From positions 217,162 to 281,161 of the forward strand of contig JAHDVF020000127.1 of NCBI GenBank assembly GCA_022606425.2: a DNA stretch of 64,000 bases, written 5' to 3'. Positions 11,305-23,224 of the stretch are shown here, one piece after another (positions within the stretch are counted from its first letter, which is position 1; each line of letters opens with the position of its first letter). The DNA comes from Lepidostoma basale (Eukaryota; Arthropoda; Insecta; Trichoptera; Lepidostomatidae). The position numbers were made by a program, and so were the translations under genes. Under the pieces are notes generated by a model, which was not told the origin of the DNA, made no database searches, and saw only the letters and a program-made list of their open reading frames with translations.

Positions 11305-11725
11305 CAAACTGATTACCACACCATCTCCCCAAAGTGGTAGACAGAAAGAATGGACTGTCCTACTTTTATTTCCTAGCATACGTATCTCGAATCCTCAACA
11401 TTTATACATCGTGTCATGCACGCGCGTCGATTTCTCTGGTTCCTTACATCTTTAACATATACTTTTTTAACCGTTATTCTTCATTCATTCTTTCCATGTG
11501 TCCAAACCATCTTAATGTTCCTTTCATTATTTTGTTCATAACACTTTCATTCGACACTCTATCATACAATGATTTTCACTCATTAGTCTTAGAGATTTTA
11601 TTTCTGCTGCATAATTTCTACTTTCATTCGTATTTTTTTTCCAGTTCCATGTTTCGCTTTCATAGATGAGGGTCAGTACAAGAACACCATTATGCACTGC
11701 CATTTTACATTTTATGCATAAGCTT
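11305..11725 (-). repeat. RTE-like LINE 3' fragment
   Basis: Minus strand, from the tail (aactaacaaactgattacc) back through the C-terminal region to the [12 protein letters not shown] codons near 11665. It faces the fragment at 11040-11265. The plus frame 11334-11669 is a shadow. Confidence 0.75.
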
Positions 11726-12214
11726 TTGTTTGCGATGACAACTGGAGAAGTATGTGTATTAGTATTCCTCTACATATTATTCCAGATCATTGATCTGTTC
11801 TTGACCTTTTTGGCGATCTTGTGAGCAAGCGATACCCACGGATACATTGTGGGCAACTACATGAGGTGCATCGTTCATCCTATCCACTCGGTATCTCCAT
11901 TATTCATCTCACAAAGTCTTCCGTCTGAAGGGTCTATATTATTTCCAAATTTCTAACCCTGTCTTTAAGAATCCTCTCTCATATTATTACCAGTACTCTC
12001 AACTCAAAAGTTCGAAGAAGGCTTTTGATTCTAACTTTGCCAGCTCTAGATTCCTAACCATCCGCACTAATGAGGCTGACATAGGTTTCATAATGTACAA
12101 TATATATCATTGATATTATTATTAATATTCAAGCACCATAATCGGATCATTACATTTTTTTTACTACATTTGAATACATTTTTATATATTGTTATACTAA
12201 TAACTCTAGCCAGG

Positions 12215-13030
12215 GAGTGAAGGTTATTGTAAATAGCATTAGATATGCTGATAACACAGTTATTTTTAGCTGATAGTATACTCGATCTTCAAGAACTTCT
12301 AAATAAAATTGATATAGCAGGAGAGGGCCTGGGATTGAAAATCAACGTTAAGAAGACCAAATGGATGACATTTGGGCGACTAACCTATTTTTCATCCACT
12401 CTGCAACTAAATAGTGCGAATGTTAACATGGTCAACCAATTTAACTACATTGGCAGCATTATCACTAAAGTGCTTGTCCCGGACATTGAAATTAAATGCA
12501 GAATTGAAGTTGCACGAGGTGCATTTAATAAAATGAGAAGATTATTTTGCAACGATAATCTTAACTTGAAACTCCGACAAAGAATGATTAAATATTATAT
12601 ATGGTCTGTTCTACTATATGGCTGCGAAACCTGGACTCTAAAAGTGAATATAGTGAACCGCTTGGAAGCGTTCGAGATGTGGATATACCGCAGAACGCTC
12701 CGTATACCGTGGACCGAAATGGTCAGTAATGCAGACGTACTGCAGAGAGCCAGAGCCAATAGAGAGCTGTTGTCGAGTGTGAAAATTATAAAGGTCTCAT
12801 ATATGGGTCATGTGCTAAGGGGAGAAAAATACCACCTCCATCGACTGATATTAATGGGTTAAGTGGAGGGACGTCGGGAAGTTGGTAGAAAGCAGCTGTT
12901 CTGGCTGCGGAATATCAAAGAGTGGACAGGAATAACGAGAGTTCAGAACCTGTTCCAAGTGGCGCAGGATAGAGATGCCTATGCTGCAGTAATTGCCAAC
13001 GTTGGGGGGACCTGACACGGCACTGAAAGA
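12215..13030 (+). pseudogene. LINE RT C-terminus, one small indel after YADN
   Basis: The codons before 12275 read IRYADNTVIF, with a one-base insertion after the phenylalanine. The frame then continues as ADSILDLQELLNKI...LGLKINVKKTKWM to stop at 12860 (the 12245-12862 ORF). Later blocks are QFNYIGSIIT, LLYGCETWTL, RRTLRIPW and MGHVLRGEKYHL. The catalytic YADD is YADN. Bases 12863-13030 continue the C-terminus (ending near ...ANVGGT). A relative lies at 61245-61690. Clade is uncertain; it is not the main RTE family. Confidence 0.75.
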
Positions 13031-13330
13031 AGAAGAATATCTATAAAAAATTACGTGATGATATCCCTGTGGAGCAAGTAATGAGCTTCAGATATTTGGG
13101 AGTAGAGATCTGCAGCCATAATAACAGTGGACAGGAATAACGAGAGTTCAGAACCTGTTCCAAGTGGCGCAGGATAGAGATGCCTATGCTGCAGTAATTG
13201 CCAACGTTGGGGGGACCTGACACGGCACTGAAAGAAGAAGAATACCTATAAAAAATTACGTGATGATATCCCTGTGGAGCAAGTAATGAGCTTCAGATAT
13301 TTGGGAGTAGAGATCTGCAGCCATAATAAC
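12921..13330 (+). repeat. 205-bp near-perfect tandem duplication
   Basis: Bases 12921-13125 are repeated as 13126-13330. I see one difference (aatatctat vs aatacctat). The unit joins the end of the 12215 LINE to the start of the 13060 LINE fragment, so the duplication happened after both were in place. Confidence 0.9.
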
Positions 13331-13755
13331 ATTTATTCCGAAGTATGAGAACAATTTAATAAAGCCTCTGCCGTGTCTGAAGAATCTGGTCTGGAAGCCG
13401 TATCTGAAGAATCTGATCTGAAAGAACAAGCAGATAACATGCGTGCAAAAGCAGTCAAAATTTATAAGTCATGTGTGCGACCTATCATGACGTATGCTGT
13501 AGAGATACGGGCCGATACTGTACGAACAAAGGGTGTGCTTAGACCATCTGAGATTAAGGTCCTAATTACTGGGAAAACTAACCAAGGTCGTGTCCGCAAC
13601 GCAGACATAAGAAAAACTTGCGATATAGAGGATCTAGAAGCCATAATGGATGGTGACAGACTCGTATATACAACCGCTTACGAAATCCCCTCCGGACACC
13701 GTCCAACTGGAAGACTATCTAAGAGATGGAGGGACAACTGGTCCTCATAATCACA
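13060..13755 (+). pseudogene. LINE RT C-terminal fragment
   Basis: Blocks read FRYLGVEI near 13090 and again near 13295, then KAVKIYKSCVRPIMTYAVEIRADT (frame 13373-13750) and HRPTGRLSKRWRDNW at the end. A related family is at 14995-15740 and 52540-53105. The residues between differ in length from those relatives. No catalytic motif is present. It is 5'-truncated and inactive. Confidence 0.7.
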
Positions 13756-14310
13756 GAAGACATGATTTCTGTGCCACAGATCGTCAGAACTATTAAAGAA
13801 AGAATATATTACTTGAATTAATATTTAAAAAAATATTTTATTTGAAATCAAATCTTGTATTTGAACAAGATGATACTCATTTTTAACAACAATAAAAACG
13901 TTCTACCCGGGTTACAAATGATAAAATGAACATAAAAAACTTTTTCCTGCTTATTAATAAAAATATTTCTTTCCTGTTGATAGTTATTTTAACATAAATT
14001 TTTACATGCCCTAATTTATGTGAATTTAGGCACAAATTTATTGGTGGTATTTTTAATAAGGAGTATCAGTAAAATAAAATAAAAACGTTAATTACAGGCT
14101 TCGTGAAGATCGAGTGGGAAGATGTCACATGACACGATATCCAGATTACGCATACCATTCTGTATTAACATATTAAGTGCATTATTAAGACAGATTGCCA
14201 GGAAGATGGTCCGATAATTAATGGCGATTCATTACGAGGGACGGTCTCGGAAAAGGTCATAAAAAAGTTTTTTAATTTATGATTTAACAAACTTTGAAAA
14301 TATTTTATTT

Positions 14311-14909
14311 ACTAACTAACTTACTAACCATCACGCCGTCTCCCCGAAGGGGTAGGCAGAAAGAATGAACTGCCACACTTTTATTTCCTGACATATATCA
14401 CTCGCTTCCTCAACATTCATACATTGTGTCATGCACGCGCGTCGATTTCTCTGACTCCTCACATGGCCGACATTCAATATTTGATTTATTTGATCGTGCC
14501 ACGTTTTCCTCGGTCTTCCTCTATTTCTGGTTCTATTTAAATCAAATCAAATCAAATCAGTTTATTAACTCAATAGGCAATACAAACAGGAAAATGTTTA
14601 AGACATCATTAACATATAATTTTTTTACTATTCTTTCTTCATTCATTCTTTCCATATGTCAAAACCATCTTAATGATCCTTTCATTATTTTGTTCATGAC
14701 ACCATCATTCGCACCGCATTCACTTCTTATATTTTCATTCGACACTCTATCATACACAGAGTATCTACACATTCGTCTAAGAGATTTCATTTCTACTGCA
14801 TTTATTCTACTTTCATCCTTCTTTTGCCAGAAGAATACCATTGTGCACTGCCATTCTAACTTTTTTGGATGGGCTTTTGTTTGACAACTTTAAGTTATAT
14901 TTTATTTAT
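14311..14909 (-). repeat. RTE-like LINE 3' fragment with 14-bp target duplication
   Basis: Minus strand, from the tail at 14311 (actaactaacttac) to near 14880. AAAATATTTTATTT flanks it at 14297-14310 and 14910-14923; the match is low-complexity but perfect. A ~64-bp AATCA-rich segment (about 14537-14600) interrupts it between blocks that are contiguous in other copies. Confidence 0.75.
14537..14603 (-). repeat. Short nested insertion, LINE-tail type
   Basis: The segment starts with four AATCA units then gtttattaactcaatagg. In the minus direction it would end in aataaact + (GATTT)n. A similar segment is at 17597-17665 (aaatcaaatcaactcagttt). It is probably the extreme 3' end of a retroelement with a pentanucleotide tail. 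Confidence 0.5.
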
Positions 14910-14998
14910 AAAATATTTTATTTTATTGCTTTAAATATTGTCAATGCGGTATGTCACGGTGAAAATATTTTATTTTATTGCTTTAAATACTGTCATAT
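14910..14998 (+). repeat. 52-bp tandem duplication
   Basis: The segment aaaatattttattttattgc at 14910 recurs at 14962 with its following bases (tttaaata.tgtca). Confidence 0.7.
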
Positions 14999-15740
14999 GA
15001 AGACGATGCCATAATCATAGCTGAAAAACATAATGACCTACAAAAAATGCTTAACAGACTACATCACGCCTCTAAGAAATACAACATGACGATCTCTATC
15101 GAAAAAACAAAATGTATGACCTTTTCCAAAACACTCAATCTGGTTACAGAAAATCAACCCATAAAACAGGTCAGGACATTCAAGTATCGAGGCATAGACC
15201 TAGTGGGAGTAGCCGATCTGCGGGAAGAAATACAAGCCCAAGTGAACAAGGCAGCTGCAATCTCTGGGGCTCTAAAATCCACAATATTGAAAAACAAAGA
15301 CATGGCCATTAAGAGTAAGATGAGAATCTATAAAGCATGCGTAAGACCAATAATAACATATGGCGTCGAAGCAAGGGCAGACACAGTAAGGACCAAACAA
15401 GTTTTGAGGACTTCCGAAATGAAGACACTGAGGACAAGACACTGAGAGATCGCATGAGGAACACCAGAATAAGTGAGATAGGTGAAATTGAGGATGTTAT
15501 AACATGGAGCAGACAGCGGAAAGGGGGCGGGTACGGTCATGTTAAAAAAATGGACACCACCAGACTCCCCTATATTGCATTGCATAATCAGCCTCATGGG
15601 ATTCGTCCTCGTGGAAGACCTCCTAAATGATGGAAGGACAGCTGGGAATCTACCTCACATGAGGAGCAACACTCTGGAGAACAGACCACATAGGTCTACA
15701 ATAAGGAACAAGAAGAAGAAGCTTTTAATATTCCGAGGTA
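14995..15740 (+). pseudogene. LINE RT fragment, frameshifted
   Basis: Near 15000 the codons read YEDDAIIIAEKHNDLQ, where the first D of the YxDD catalytic motif is preceded by E. The frame 15047-15445 continues with IEKTKCMTFSKT, FKYRGIDL, KMRIYKACVRPIITYGVEARADT. A frameshift near 15430 moves the rest into 15337-15630 (RDRMRNTRISEIGEIEDV ... GIRPRGRPPK). It is the best copy of a family also present at 52540-53105 and more distantly at 13060-13755. Confidence 0.75.
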
Positions 15741-16710
15741 TTGGTAATATTTACTAGTTGCGACCCGTGAAATATTTATGGAAGTAAATATTTTTACCCT
15801 TAAAAACTTTACTGTACACTCGTAATCGGTTTAAAGTTTTAATGTAGATATTTTATCTACACAAGTTATTATTTCACTTTTTTTCTGGTATACAACAAGT
15901 CGTTTGAACTCAATTACTGTTTACACATTATTTTAAGCTATTATATTGATGATTATTATGACATGTGATAGGTAGCCGATCTATCGCTATTTTATTGTAA
16001 CATGAATTCTACACTAGACCAAAAACAGTGTGATAATACTTTTTATTTTTAATTTTGCAAATTTATAATTTGTGATAACTTATAAACATGACATGTAATG
16101 CAATATTTATATAATAATTTGATAGTACTTATGGTAATGCTAGAATATCAAGTACTAACATCGACCCATAGATATTTATAATATTCGTATCCATGGCGAT
16201 GAAATTAAACAACCAAGTTGCTATTCCTACTGGCAGCACAAAAACTTTTTTGTATCATGGTTGTATTCAAAATGAACATAAAGTTTACTATATTATTTAG
16301 TTATTATGATATCAACATTGCAACCTCGTGAATACAAAACTTGCGCCGCCGACGCAAAAAATCAAGGAACATAACCCATTTCAGACTTTTTGAATTCGTT
16401 TCTCCTCTGGAGATTTGGGGAAATTGATAGCATTGACCCGGAGTCGGGGTACAGGGACCGCGATGACGCAATCGGAATTTGGGAACTTGTCCCAAACACG
16501 TACGAGTATGCAATCTCCGACATTTTGATCTCTTTCGTTATTCACGGCTTATCTGCTCCTGTCGCTATCCCACAATGTTTCGAATCGAGTGTATATTTCT
16601 TGCAGCATCGGTTAAGGTTTTGCCATTTCTGCCTTGAAGTTTGATCGGTTTTATTATACGTAAATACCCATCCAAAGATAGCGCAGGATATCAATCCTTT
16701 AAGAAATATA
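15741..16710. other. No gene recognised
   Basis: AT-rich except 16320-16660, which is nearer balanced composition and has ORFs on both strands (16390-16644 plus, 16304-16513 minus). Neither resembles a family I know. It could be a decayed element or single-copy DNA. Confidence 0.3.
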
Positions 16711-16720
16711 TAATTATCAC

Positions 16721-17419
16721 TTATTATTACGTTTGTACTGTTTTTTACGTTTGTACTGTTTTGATGTCAAAATTATACAAGTTTTTTCGTTTATATAAAG
16801 AATTTTGACAGGTGTAAAAATAAATTTTTCATTTGTTCCAATGACAATTTGAATAATTTCTTCAATATTCTTTTAAAGTTCTTGCTGGTGTTGGTTGGTT
16901 TTAAGTGCCTAATTACTGCCAAATAAAAAAAGTGGATACGTGGAACATTAATTAAATAATATAACAGCTAATTTAAAAAACGGTGGATACGTGTAACATA
17001 AATTAAATAAACACAAAAGTCCGGATCGTCCATGTCAACATGTGCAACATCGGAAAAACATTATGTGTTATTACATTATGTGCTAAATTTAAAAAACGGT
17101 GGATTCGTGGAACATAAATTAAATAGACAAATGTGCACCATCTAAAAATAACATTTTGTATTAAATTATTTTTATTTTGTTATTTTATTTTATATCATTG
17201 TATTTTATATTATTTGTTTTAGATTTATTTTGTGGATGTTGGAAGATCGAAGTGTGCGCGGGAGATGCCTATTGGTGACGATGAGGTTCGCAACCCATCA
17301 CACCGCGTCTCCCGCGGGGCGAAAAGAGAAGGATGGAGTGCCGCATCGGTTAAAGTGTGACAGTCCATTCTTTCTGCCTACCCTTTCGGGGAGACGGCGT
17401 GATGGTTAGTTAGTTAGTT
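16721..17419 (+). mobile_element. Complete non-autonomous RTE derivative (699 bp)
   Basis: Perfect 10-bp duplications TAATTATCAC at 16711-16720 and 17420-17429 bound the element. It consists of a 5' UTR with ~115-bp monomers, the start region of the RTE ORF (gatgcctattggtggcgatg near 17267, matching 30985), and then at 17350/17351 a jump to the last ~65 bases of the element and a (GTTA)n tail. The reading frame from the shared start would end after about 31 codons at the junction. Five other copies have the same junction, so this is a propagating family and not one deletion. The RTE enzyme is its likely driver. Confidence 0.92.
16925..17150 (+). repeat. 5' UTR monomers of the RTE family
   Basis: The block aaacggtggatacgtg.aacataaattaaata recurs at about 16928, 16974 and 17088, the last two ~115 bp apart. 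Such 5' monomers often carry the internal promoter of non-LTR elements; that role is inferred. Confidence 0.7.
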
Positions 17420-17429
17420 TAATTATCAC

Positions 17430-18684
17430 AGGTATTGGTAAATTATGATTCGTTTAAAAATCTTTGTAAATACAATTAAAATTTACTAGGTTTTCTTAAA
17501 ATCGTAAGATTTATAATTCATTTATATGTGCCATTAATAATAATATCGTGTCATAAATTTGGAAAATCGCGTATGAAAAGAACTGTCTGTTTCAAAAACA
17601 AATCAAATCAACTCAGTTTATTATCTCTTCGGAGACATTACAAATATATTTATAAAGTTACAGGCCTCTATTTGAGAACGCATGAGGGATGGTTCGACTT
17701 TGGGAAGACAAGATAATCTTAAGTAAAGTACATTTGTCTTCTGCACTTACTGTTTGACCAATTTGCACAGCATTGCAATCATAACACTCTAATTTACATA
17801 TTCTGGTATATTTTAAATGATCTATTTTAAGTTTTGGGGTTTTTACAGTTAATTTGATATTATCACCTGTTCTCAATAATATTTTCACATACTCGTATAA
17901 CACAGATAAGAAAAATTTATTTATAAAAGTGAAATTTATTTCCATAGGTTTTTGATTTGAAACAATTTTGTCTTATGAAATGTCTAACGTTCCATAGCGA
18001 AATACATCGCTTTATAAGGATTTACAAAAGTGAGAATTCTTCCGGTGGTATTTTTTCCGTGGAATATTTTCCTGGTAGATTTCCCTTTCTTTCCGGGATA
18101 ATGCGTTTCTTGAAAATTCTGGACAAAGTGGTATTGAAGGGAGCTCAGAAGTGTCCGATAAAAAGGAAAGGAGAATATAAAGTTGGTTTTCGAACGAGAG
18201 CGTCCATTATCTACTGCAATATATTTTTCAATTTTGAAACAAGGTTTATCAGAGGGGCGGAAAATATGCTTCTAGCTACAGCAATAAGAGGGACAAGGAG
18301 ATATGCTCGAGCTGTTGTCTGTTGACAGAAAGCGAGATTGGAGCATTTTTCATTACGGAAACATTCAAAAATCCACATTTGATGCCAAATAAAAATCCTC
18401 TGCGTTTTATTTGTATTCATTTGTTTGCACAGTAGACACAGTGTCATGTTTTTTCTTTTTTAAATAATTGAGTGGAATGATGTGGAATATTTTTGTACGA
18501 TTTTATTTTGTTTTGATTCATGGTCAAATTCTTATTTTTAAAATTAGAAGTATTTATTTTCATATTCGATTTTCAACAACAAATCAAATGATCAAATCAT
18601 GGACGCACATAGCCGCTCTTAGTTATGAGAATAAGCGTAATATGAAGCTGGTAAAATACTTGTAGGTCGCAATAATTGTAGGAC
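17430..18684. other. Mostly unassigned AT-rich DNA
   Basis: 17597-17665 is similar to the nested segment at 14537 (a LINE-tail type repeat). A 122-codon frame at 17957-18325 is lysine, phenylalanine and arginine rich, with no motif I recognise and an overlapping minus frame. I do not call it a gene. Confidence 0.3.
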
Positions 18685-19160
18685 GACCTTCGACCGATAA
18701 TATTGACGATAATATTGAACAAGAGATAGAAATTGTGCTCAAAAATCGTTATGTGAGTATTAAAGAAGTAGCACGAGATCTGAACTTCTTTATCGAGTTC
18801 ATTTGCTTGATTTTAGTGGAAATTTTGGGTATGAGACGCGTCGACGATAATGCGCCATCGCACAGAGCCACAATCGTGCCCGAGTTTAAGGCAATAAATG
18901 CGATAAATACCATCTATCAACCACAATATTCTCTGGATTTGACTCTGTGTGACTTTCTTCTGTTCCCAAAACTTAAACGGCCGCTCTGTGGAATCCGTTT
19001 CCGGTCTATTGAAGCCATAAAGCAAAAATTTGTGGAATGTTTTAAAGACCATACCAGAAAGCGTCTACCTGAAATGTTTTGAAGAGTGGAAAAAAGGCTA
19101 ACATACTCGTATGTGTATTGCATCAAATGGAGAATACTTTGAAGGCGACAAAATAAATAT
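18685..19160 (+). pseudogene. mariner transposase with internal deletion
   Basis: The N-terminal half begins RPSTDNIDDNIEQEIEIVLKN near 18690 and reaches YVSIKEVARDL (the second helix-turn-helix part). It then jumps to MRRVDDNAPSHRA with a catalytic aspartate, then YSLDLTLCDFLLFPKLK with the third aspartate, and F.SIEAIKQKF. The first catalytic aspartate region is deleted. After 19082 a frameshift leads into a WKK...C...GEYFEGDK-like end. A TACTCGTA octamer (19104-19111) lies in this end. Dead copy. Confidence 0.8.
19104..19111 (+). other. TACTCGTA insertion, candidate excision footprint
   Basis: In the mariner end, ggctaacaTA-CTCGTA-tgtgtattgcatcaa aligns with ggctggcgTAtgcatgttgcatcaa at 9007-9036, so six bases (CTCGTA) were gained at a TA. 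The same change is seen at 50622-50629. Confidence 0.55.
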
Positions 19161-19261
19161 TGATTAATAATTAAATATTATGCGTTTTAGTTACAATATT
19201 CGGGTACTTAATTGTCATATTAGTATAAAGTATCAAAATAGAAAAAAAATACCTCATTTCC

Positions 19262-19800
19262 CAAATTTTCTCTGACTCCTTACATGACCGACATTCAATA
19301 TTTGATTTATTTGATTGTGCCACGTTTCCTCGGTCTTCCTCTGTTTCTGGTTCCATTTACATCGTTAACATATATTTTTTACCATTTTTTTATCATTTAT
19401 TCTTTCTATATGTCCAAACCACCTTAATGATCCTTTAATTATTTTGTTCATAACACCGTCATTCGCACCGCATTCACTTCTTATATATTCATTAGACACT
19501 CTAACATACACAGAGTATCACACATTCGTCTAATAGATCGCATTTCTACTGCATTTATTCGACTTTCATCATCCTATAGCCAGTTCCATGCTTCGCTTCC
19601 ATACATAAGGGTCGGTAGAAGAACACCACTGTGCACTCCCAATCTAGCTTTTTTGGATAGGTTTTTATTTCCAATGACAACTTTAAGTGCACCATTCACT
19701 TTGTTGCCTGCCCCAAACATTCTTTCAATATCCCTCTTCATTCGCCTATCTCTTGTTAACATACTACCTAAATACACGAACTTATAAAACATGATTTTAA
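19262..19800 (-). repeat. RTE-like LINE fragment
   Basis: Minus strand, covering from the VYLGSMLTRDRR and [25 protein letters not shown] codons (frame 19574-19816) down to the NRGR block near 19340. It lacks the 3' tail, so the 3' end is lost. Corresponds to about 33400-33925 of the full copy. Confidence 0.8.
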
Positions 19801-20104
19801 AAATACAATTAAACATCAGTACCCTGACTAAATGAATATGTTATTGCACATATTCTCCATGAACACAAAAAATATTACTTCAAATATATTTCGTATCCGT
19901 GTAGAAATTTTTAGATTTGTGATGTCATGTTTGCCTTTATGCATTTAAAATTTCTTTAAAAAAATACATTAGTTGCACGAAGACTGCGATTACTTTACCG
20001 CTATTATTGTTGTACTCGACCAGTGGCGTCGCCTAATTCTAAAATTACGCCAAGAATTCAAACATAATATTTCTGATAATCTCAGAAAATTTTCAGATAC
20101 TTCT

Positions 20105-20690
20105 AACTAACTAACTAACTAACTAACCATCACGCCATTTCCCCGGAGGGGTAGGCAGAGAGGATGGATAGCCACACTGGCCTGTCCTGGCATACCTCTC
20201 GAGCTTCCTCTACATCCATACATCGTACCATGCACGCACGTCGATTGTTCCGACTTCGAATGTGGCCGCCTTTTAGTAATTGATTAATTTGGTCATGCCA
20301 TGTTTTCCTCGGTCGTCCTCGGCTTCTTTTCCCACTCACGCTGCTTGTGTACAACTTTTTAACCATTCTACTCTCATCCATTCGTTCCATATGTCCGAAC
20401 CATCCCAGGGATCCTTTTTTAATTTTATTCATGATGCAGTCATCTGCCTTACATTTATTTCTTATTTCAATCATTCGGTATTCTATCATACAACATTTTC
20501 CCGCACATTCTTCTTAGTGTTCTCATTTCTACGGCGTTTAGCCTGCTTTCATCCTTCTTTTCCCAGCTCCAAGCTTCACTTCCATACATGAGGGTTGGCA
20601 CTAGAACTCCATTGTGTACTGCCATCTTTGCTTCTGTGGATATATTTCTATTTGCAGTAATGACTTTGAGTGCGCCATTTATTCAGATAC
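20105..20690 (-). repeat. RTE-like LINE 3' end, second subfamily
   Basis: Minus strand with tail (aactaactaactaact at 20106-20125). The frame 20130-20489 is clean for 119 codons: [57 protein letters not shown]. It stops at the position where family members normally stop, supporting TGA in ggcgtga as the true end. It reaches the TLMYGSEAW region near 20600. Confidence 0.8.
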
Positions 20691-21129
20691 ATTCATCAGA
20701 TACTTCTACTAATCATATATCTAAATTTAGGTATCCTGATGGCTATAGATTATTTGGCGATTCTTTGTTCATTTTTGTAGGTTATTTATTACAGGTCATG
20801 GACTGTAACGGGTTCAAAAGGGTAGTAGGGCTACGATGGGGTATGTTTTGCTGGAAAAATGTAGTAAGGCGCCATGTTACATTTACAACAGCAACACTAC
20901 TATCAAGTCCAACTCTCTAGCGTCCACGAGAGGTCTTTTTAAAGACCCCGCGAACCCCGGACAATGTGGCACATATAACTTAGTGCCATAGAAGATAGAG
21001 AGAGGACGAATGGCGAGTGAAATTATGTGTGAAAGTGAAGCATAGGACTGTCAAAAAACGGATGAAAGTACAGTAAATGTAGTAGATGTAAATATAAGTA
21101 CAATAATCTCTTAGATGTATGTGTTATAA

Positions 21130-21520
21130 ATCTGTATGTGATATAGTATCAAATGCAAATGTAAGAAGTGAATGCAGTGCGAATGAAAGAAATAATGAAT
21201 GGATCATTAATATGGTTCGGACACATGGTAAGAATAAGTGAAGAAAGAATGGTTAAGAAATTATATGTAAACGACGTAAACGGAACAAGAAATAGAGGAA
21301 GACCTGGGAAAACATGACACCATCAAATCAATCAAATGTAAATTGTCGGCCACGTAAGGAGTCGGAGAAATCGACGCGCGTGCTTGACACGATGTATGAA
21401 TGTTGAGGAATCGAAAGAAGTATGTCAAGAGAAACATTGTTGTGGTCCATTCTTTCTGCTTACCCCTTCAAGGGAGACGATGTGGGATTTATAAGTAATT
21501 TAGTCGGTTAGTTTGTTAGT
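21130..21520 (+). repeat. RTE-like LINE 3' fragment
   Basis: Contains RSECSANE...WFGHM codons, [16 protein letters not shown] and the final YP block, ending in gtttgttagttactgag. Small indels and stops throughout. Confidence 0.75.
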
Positions 21521-21877
21521 TACTGAGTTAGTTATTTTTACAACTTGAGGACAGAAACGGATTTAAAAAAAAATCACGTATCAAACAGCAAATGACTTAC
21601 AAATAGTATGATAAAGTTACATAGGGTGTTGAGCGATAGCTTAAGTAATTGTTTTATAAACACGCTCTATAATGTATACACTCACTCAAGAGCAACTTAG
21701 AGCCTTCTAAGAAGTTTCTGTCAAACGCGGAGTAGTAAGCAGCTCAATGGGAAATTGTTCTGAGATTTCTATTATATTAAACAACATAATGTTTCCGAGA
21801 GCTTTGGCGCACATGTGTCATATACGAGTATTGCACATTTCTTATGAAATATTAAGTTAGTCCACATTAATTATTAC

Positions 21878-21960
21878 GAATGAAAACGTCCGTTTTCTGG
21901 AAGTTATATTATATTTTATGTGAATGACACTTACTAATGCATTATCAAATATCCACATTA
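21878..21960 (-). repeat. Family B repeat, decayed core
   Basis: On the minus strand TTGATAATGCATTAG..., then a degenerate GTGTCATTCACATAAAATAT and the aga..acggacgttttcattcg tail. The GAAA is lost. Confidence 0.55.
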
Positions 21961-22130
21961 ATTGTGACAATTTGAAATCTTAAGAAAAGAAAATCTATAA
22001 AACGAAAAAAATAATGCGAGTAAAATAAGTAATACCTACAATGAATGTAAATGATTAAATTCTGAATAAAAAGTTATAAAATTTATAATCAATTCTAACT
22101 ATAATGATCTGACATAAACATATCAAAAAT

Positions 22131-22480
22131 TTAAAAAAAAATCTGTTCTTTGAATAAAATATTTCTTCTTTTTCTTCTCCAGCCTTTTTCCCTCCACTGC
22201 TGGATATAAATAATCCTTTTCCATTTTTCTCCACTCGTCCTTGTTTTGTACCCTCCGAATCTAGGTAAACCCTGATATTTTGGCAATTTCGTTAGTCCAT
22301 CTATTAGGTGGCCTCCCAAAACTTCTGTTCCTTGTCCATGGCCTTCATTGGAGTATTCTGGGTGCCCATTAGGTACTACCTTATCTAACTCATTGCCACT
22401 TCAATTTAGCTGTACGCTCCACGATGTCGGCAACTTTGATTCAGCGTCTAATTTTTCATTTTATCTCAAAAACTTTCGCT
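22131..22480 (-). pseudogene. LINE C-terminal tail fragment
   Basis: Minus-strand codons read LIDGLTKL...G.PR...EKWKRI...QQW.EKGWRRKRR, the usual charged end of one insect LINE type (R-W-x-D-D ... W.. GEAYVQQW). The remainder up to 22480 is degenerate. Inactive. Confidence 0.5.
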
Positions 22481-22542
22481 GAGCATTTGGCATGGATCGT
22501 TGTATGCATTTAAATTTTTGGACACTTTTTTATATAAATATA

Positions 22543-23122
22543 CAGGGTCTGTCGCAAAAGTATCGAGAGAAAAAATCTGACTGCGCTAGAAGGGTCAGCG
22601 GAGTAGTGGAGATGATAAGGGGGAGTTGCAGCTACCAAACGCGCCGCTGCCCAGTCCTCTCCGAGCAACGGTAGAGCTAGCACAGTGATCCGCGCAAAGT
22701 GTGTTTTGTCGTTGCGTCGGAAATTAAGATGCAACGTTTGCTGGAGCAGCGAGCAGCCATCAAATTCTGCGTCAGGCTGAAAAAAACCGGTATCAAGACA
22801 GAGTGGCACAAAGAATTCCAAAACGGCCGGGAATCAATTAAAGTCGATATGCGCGTTGGACTTTTTTTTGTTCCTCCGCATCAAGAGAAGCCTAAAGGGA
22901 CGCCATTTGCAGATGTTGAATGGGGTGAAAACCGCTTCGACGTAGTGCCTTAAGGGGGTTCCGTCTTCTGCCTTCCAAGGTGCCTTCCAAGAGTGGAAGA
23001 AACGCTACCAAAAGTGTATTGACGCCCAAGGGACGTGTTTTGAAGAATATTAAGTGTTTGTACGTTTATTGGCAATAAATTGTCTGAAAAAAAACTTCTC
23101 GATACTTTTGCGACAGATCCTG
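22543..23122 (+). mobile_element. Tc1/mariner-type deletion derivative, TA flanked
   Basis: Terminal inverted repeats start CAGG.TCTGTCGCAAAAGT and end ACTTTTGCGACAGATCCTG, matching over about 26 bp with one change. TA duplications lie at 22541-22542 and 23123-23124. Inside is a transposase N-terminus (frame 22699-22953: EQRAAIKFCVRLKKTGIKTEWHKEFQNGRESIK) joined, after a deletion, to a C-terminal piece with EWKKRYQKCIDAQGTCFEEY codons near 22990-23050. It has no catalytic region. It may have been mobilised in trans. Confidence 0.85.
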
Positions 23123-23224
23123 TACACCATATACGAGTATTTATATTTGTTAGTGCTGAGCAAAGAAGAGAAAAAATAGGGTAGCTTAAATTTGGTCTTA
23201 TAACCCATTTGATTTACTTAACTT

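Noticed and set aside
16390..16644. 84-codon ORF
   Set aside because: No known motif and an opposing frame over the same bases; not supported as a gene.
17957..18325. 122-codon ORF as a host gene
   Set aside because: No recognisable domain, overlapping minus frame, AT-rich context.
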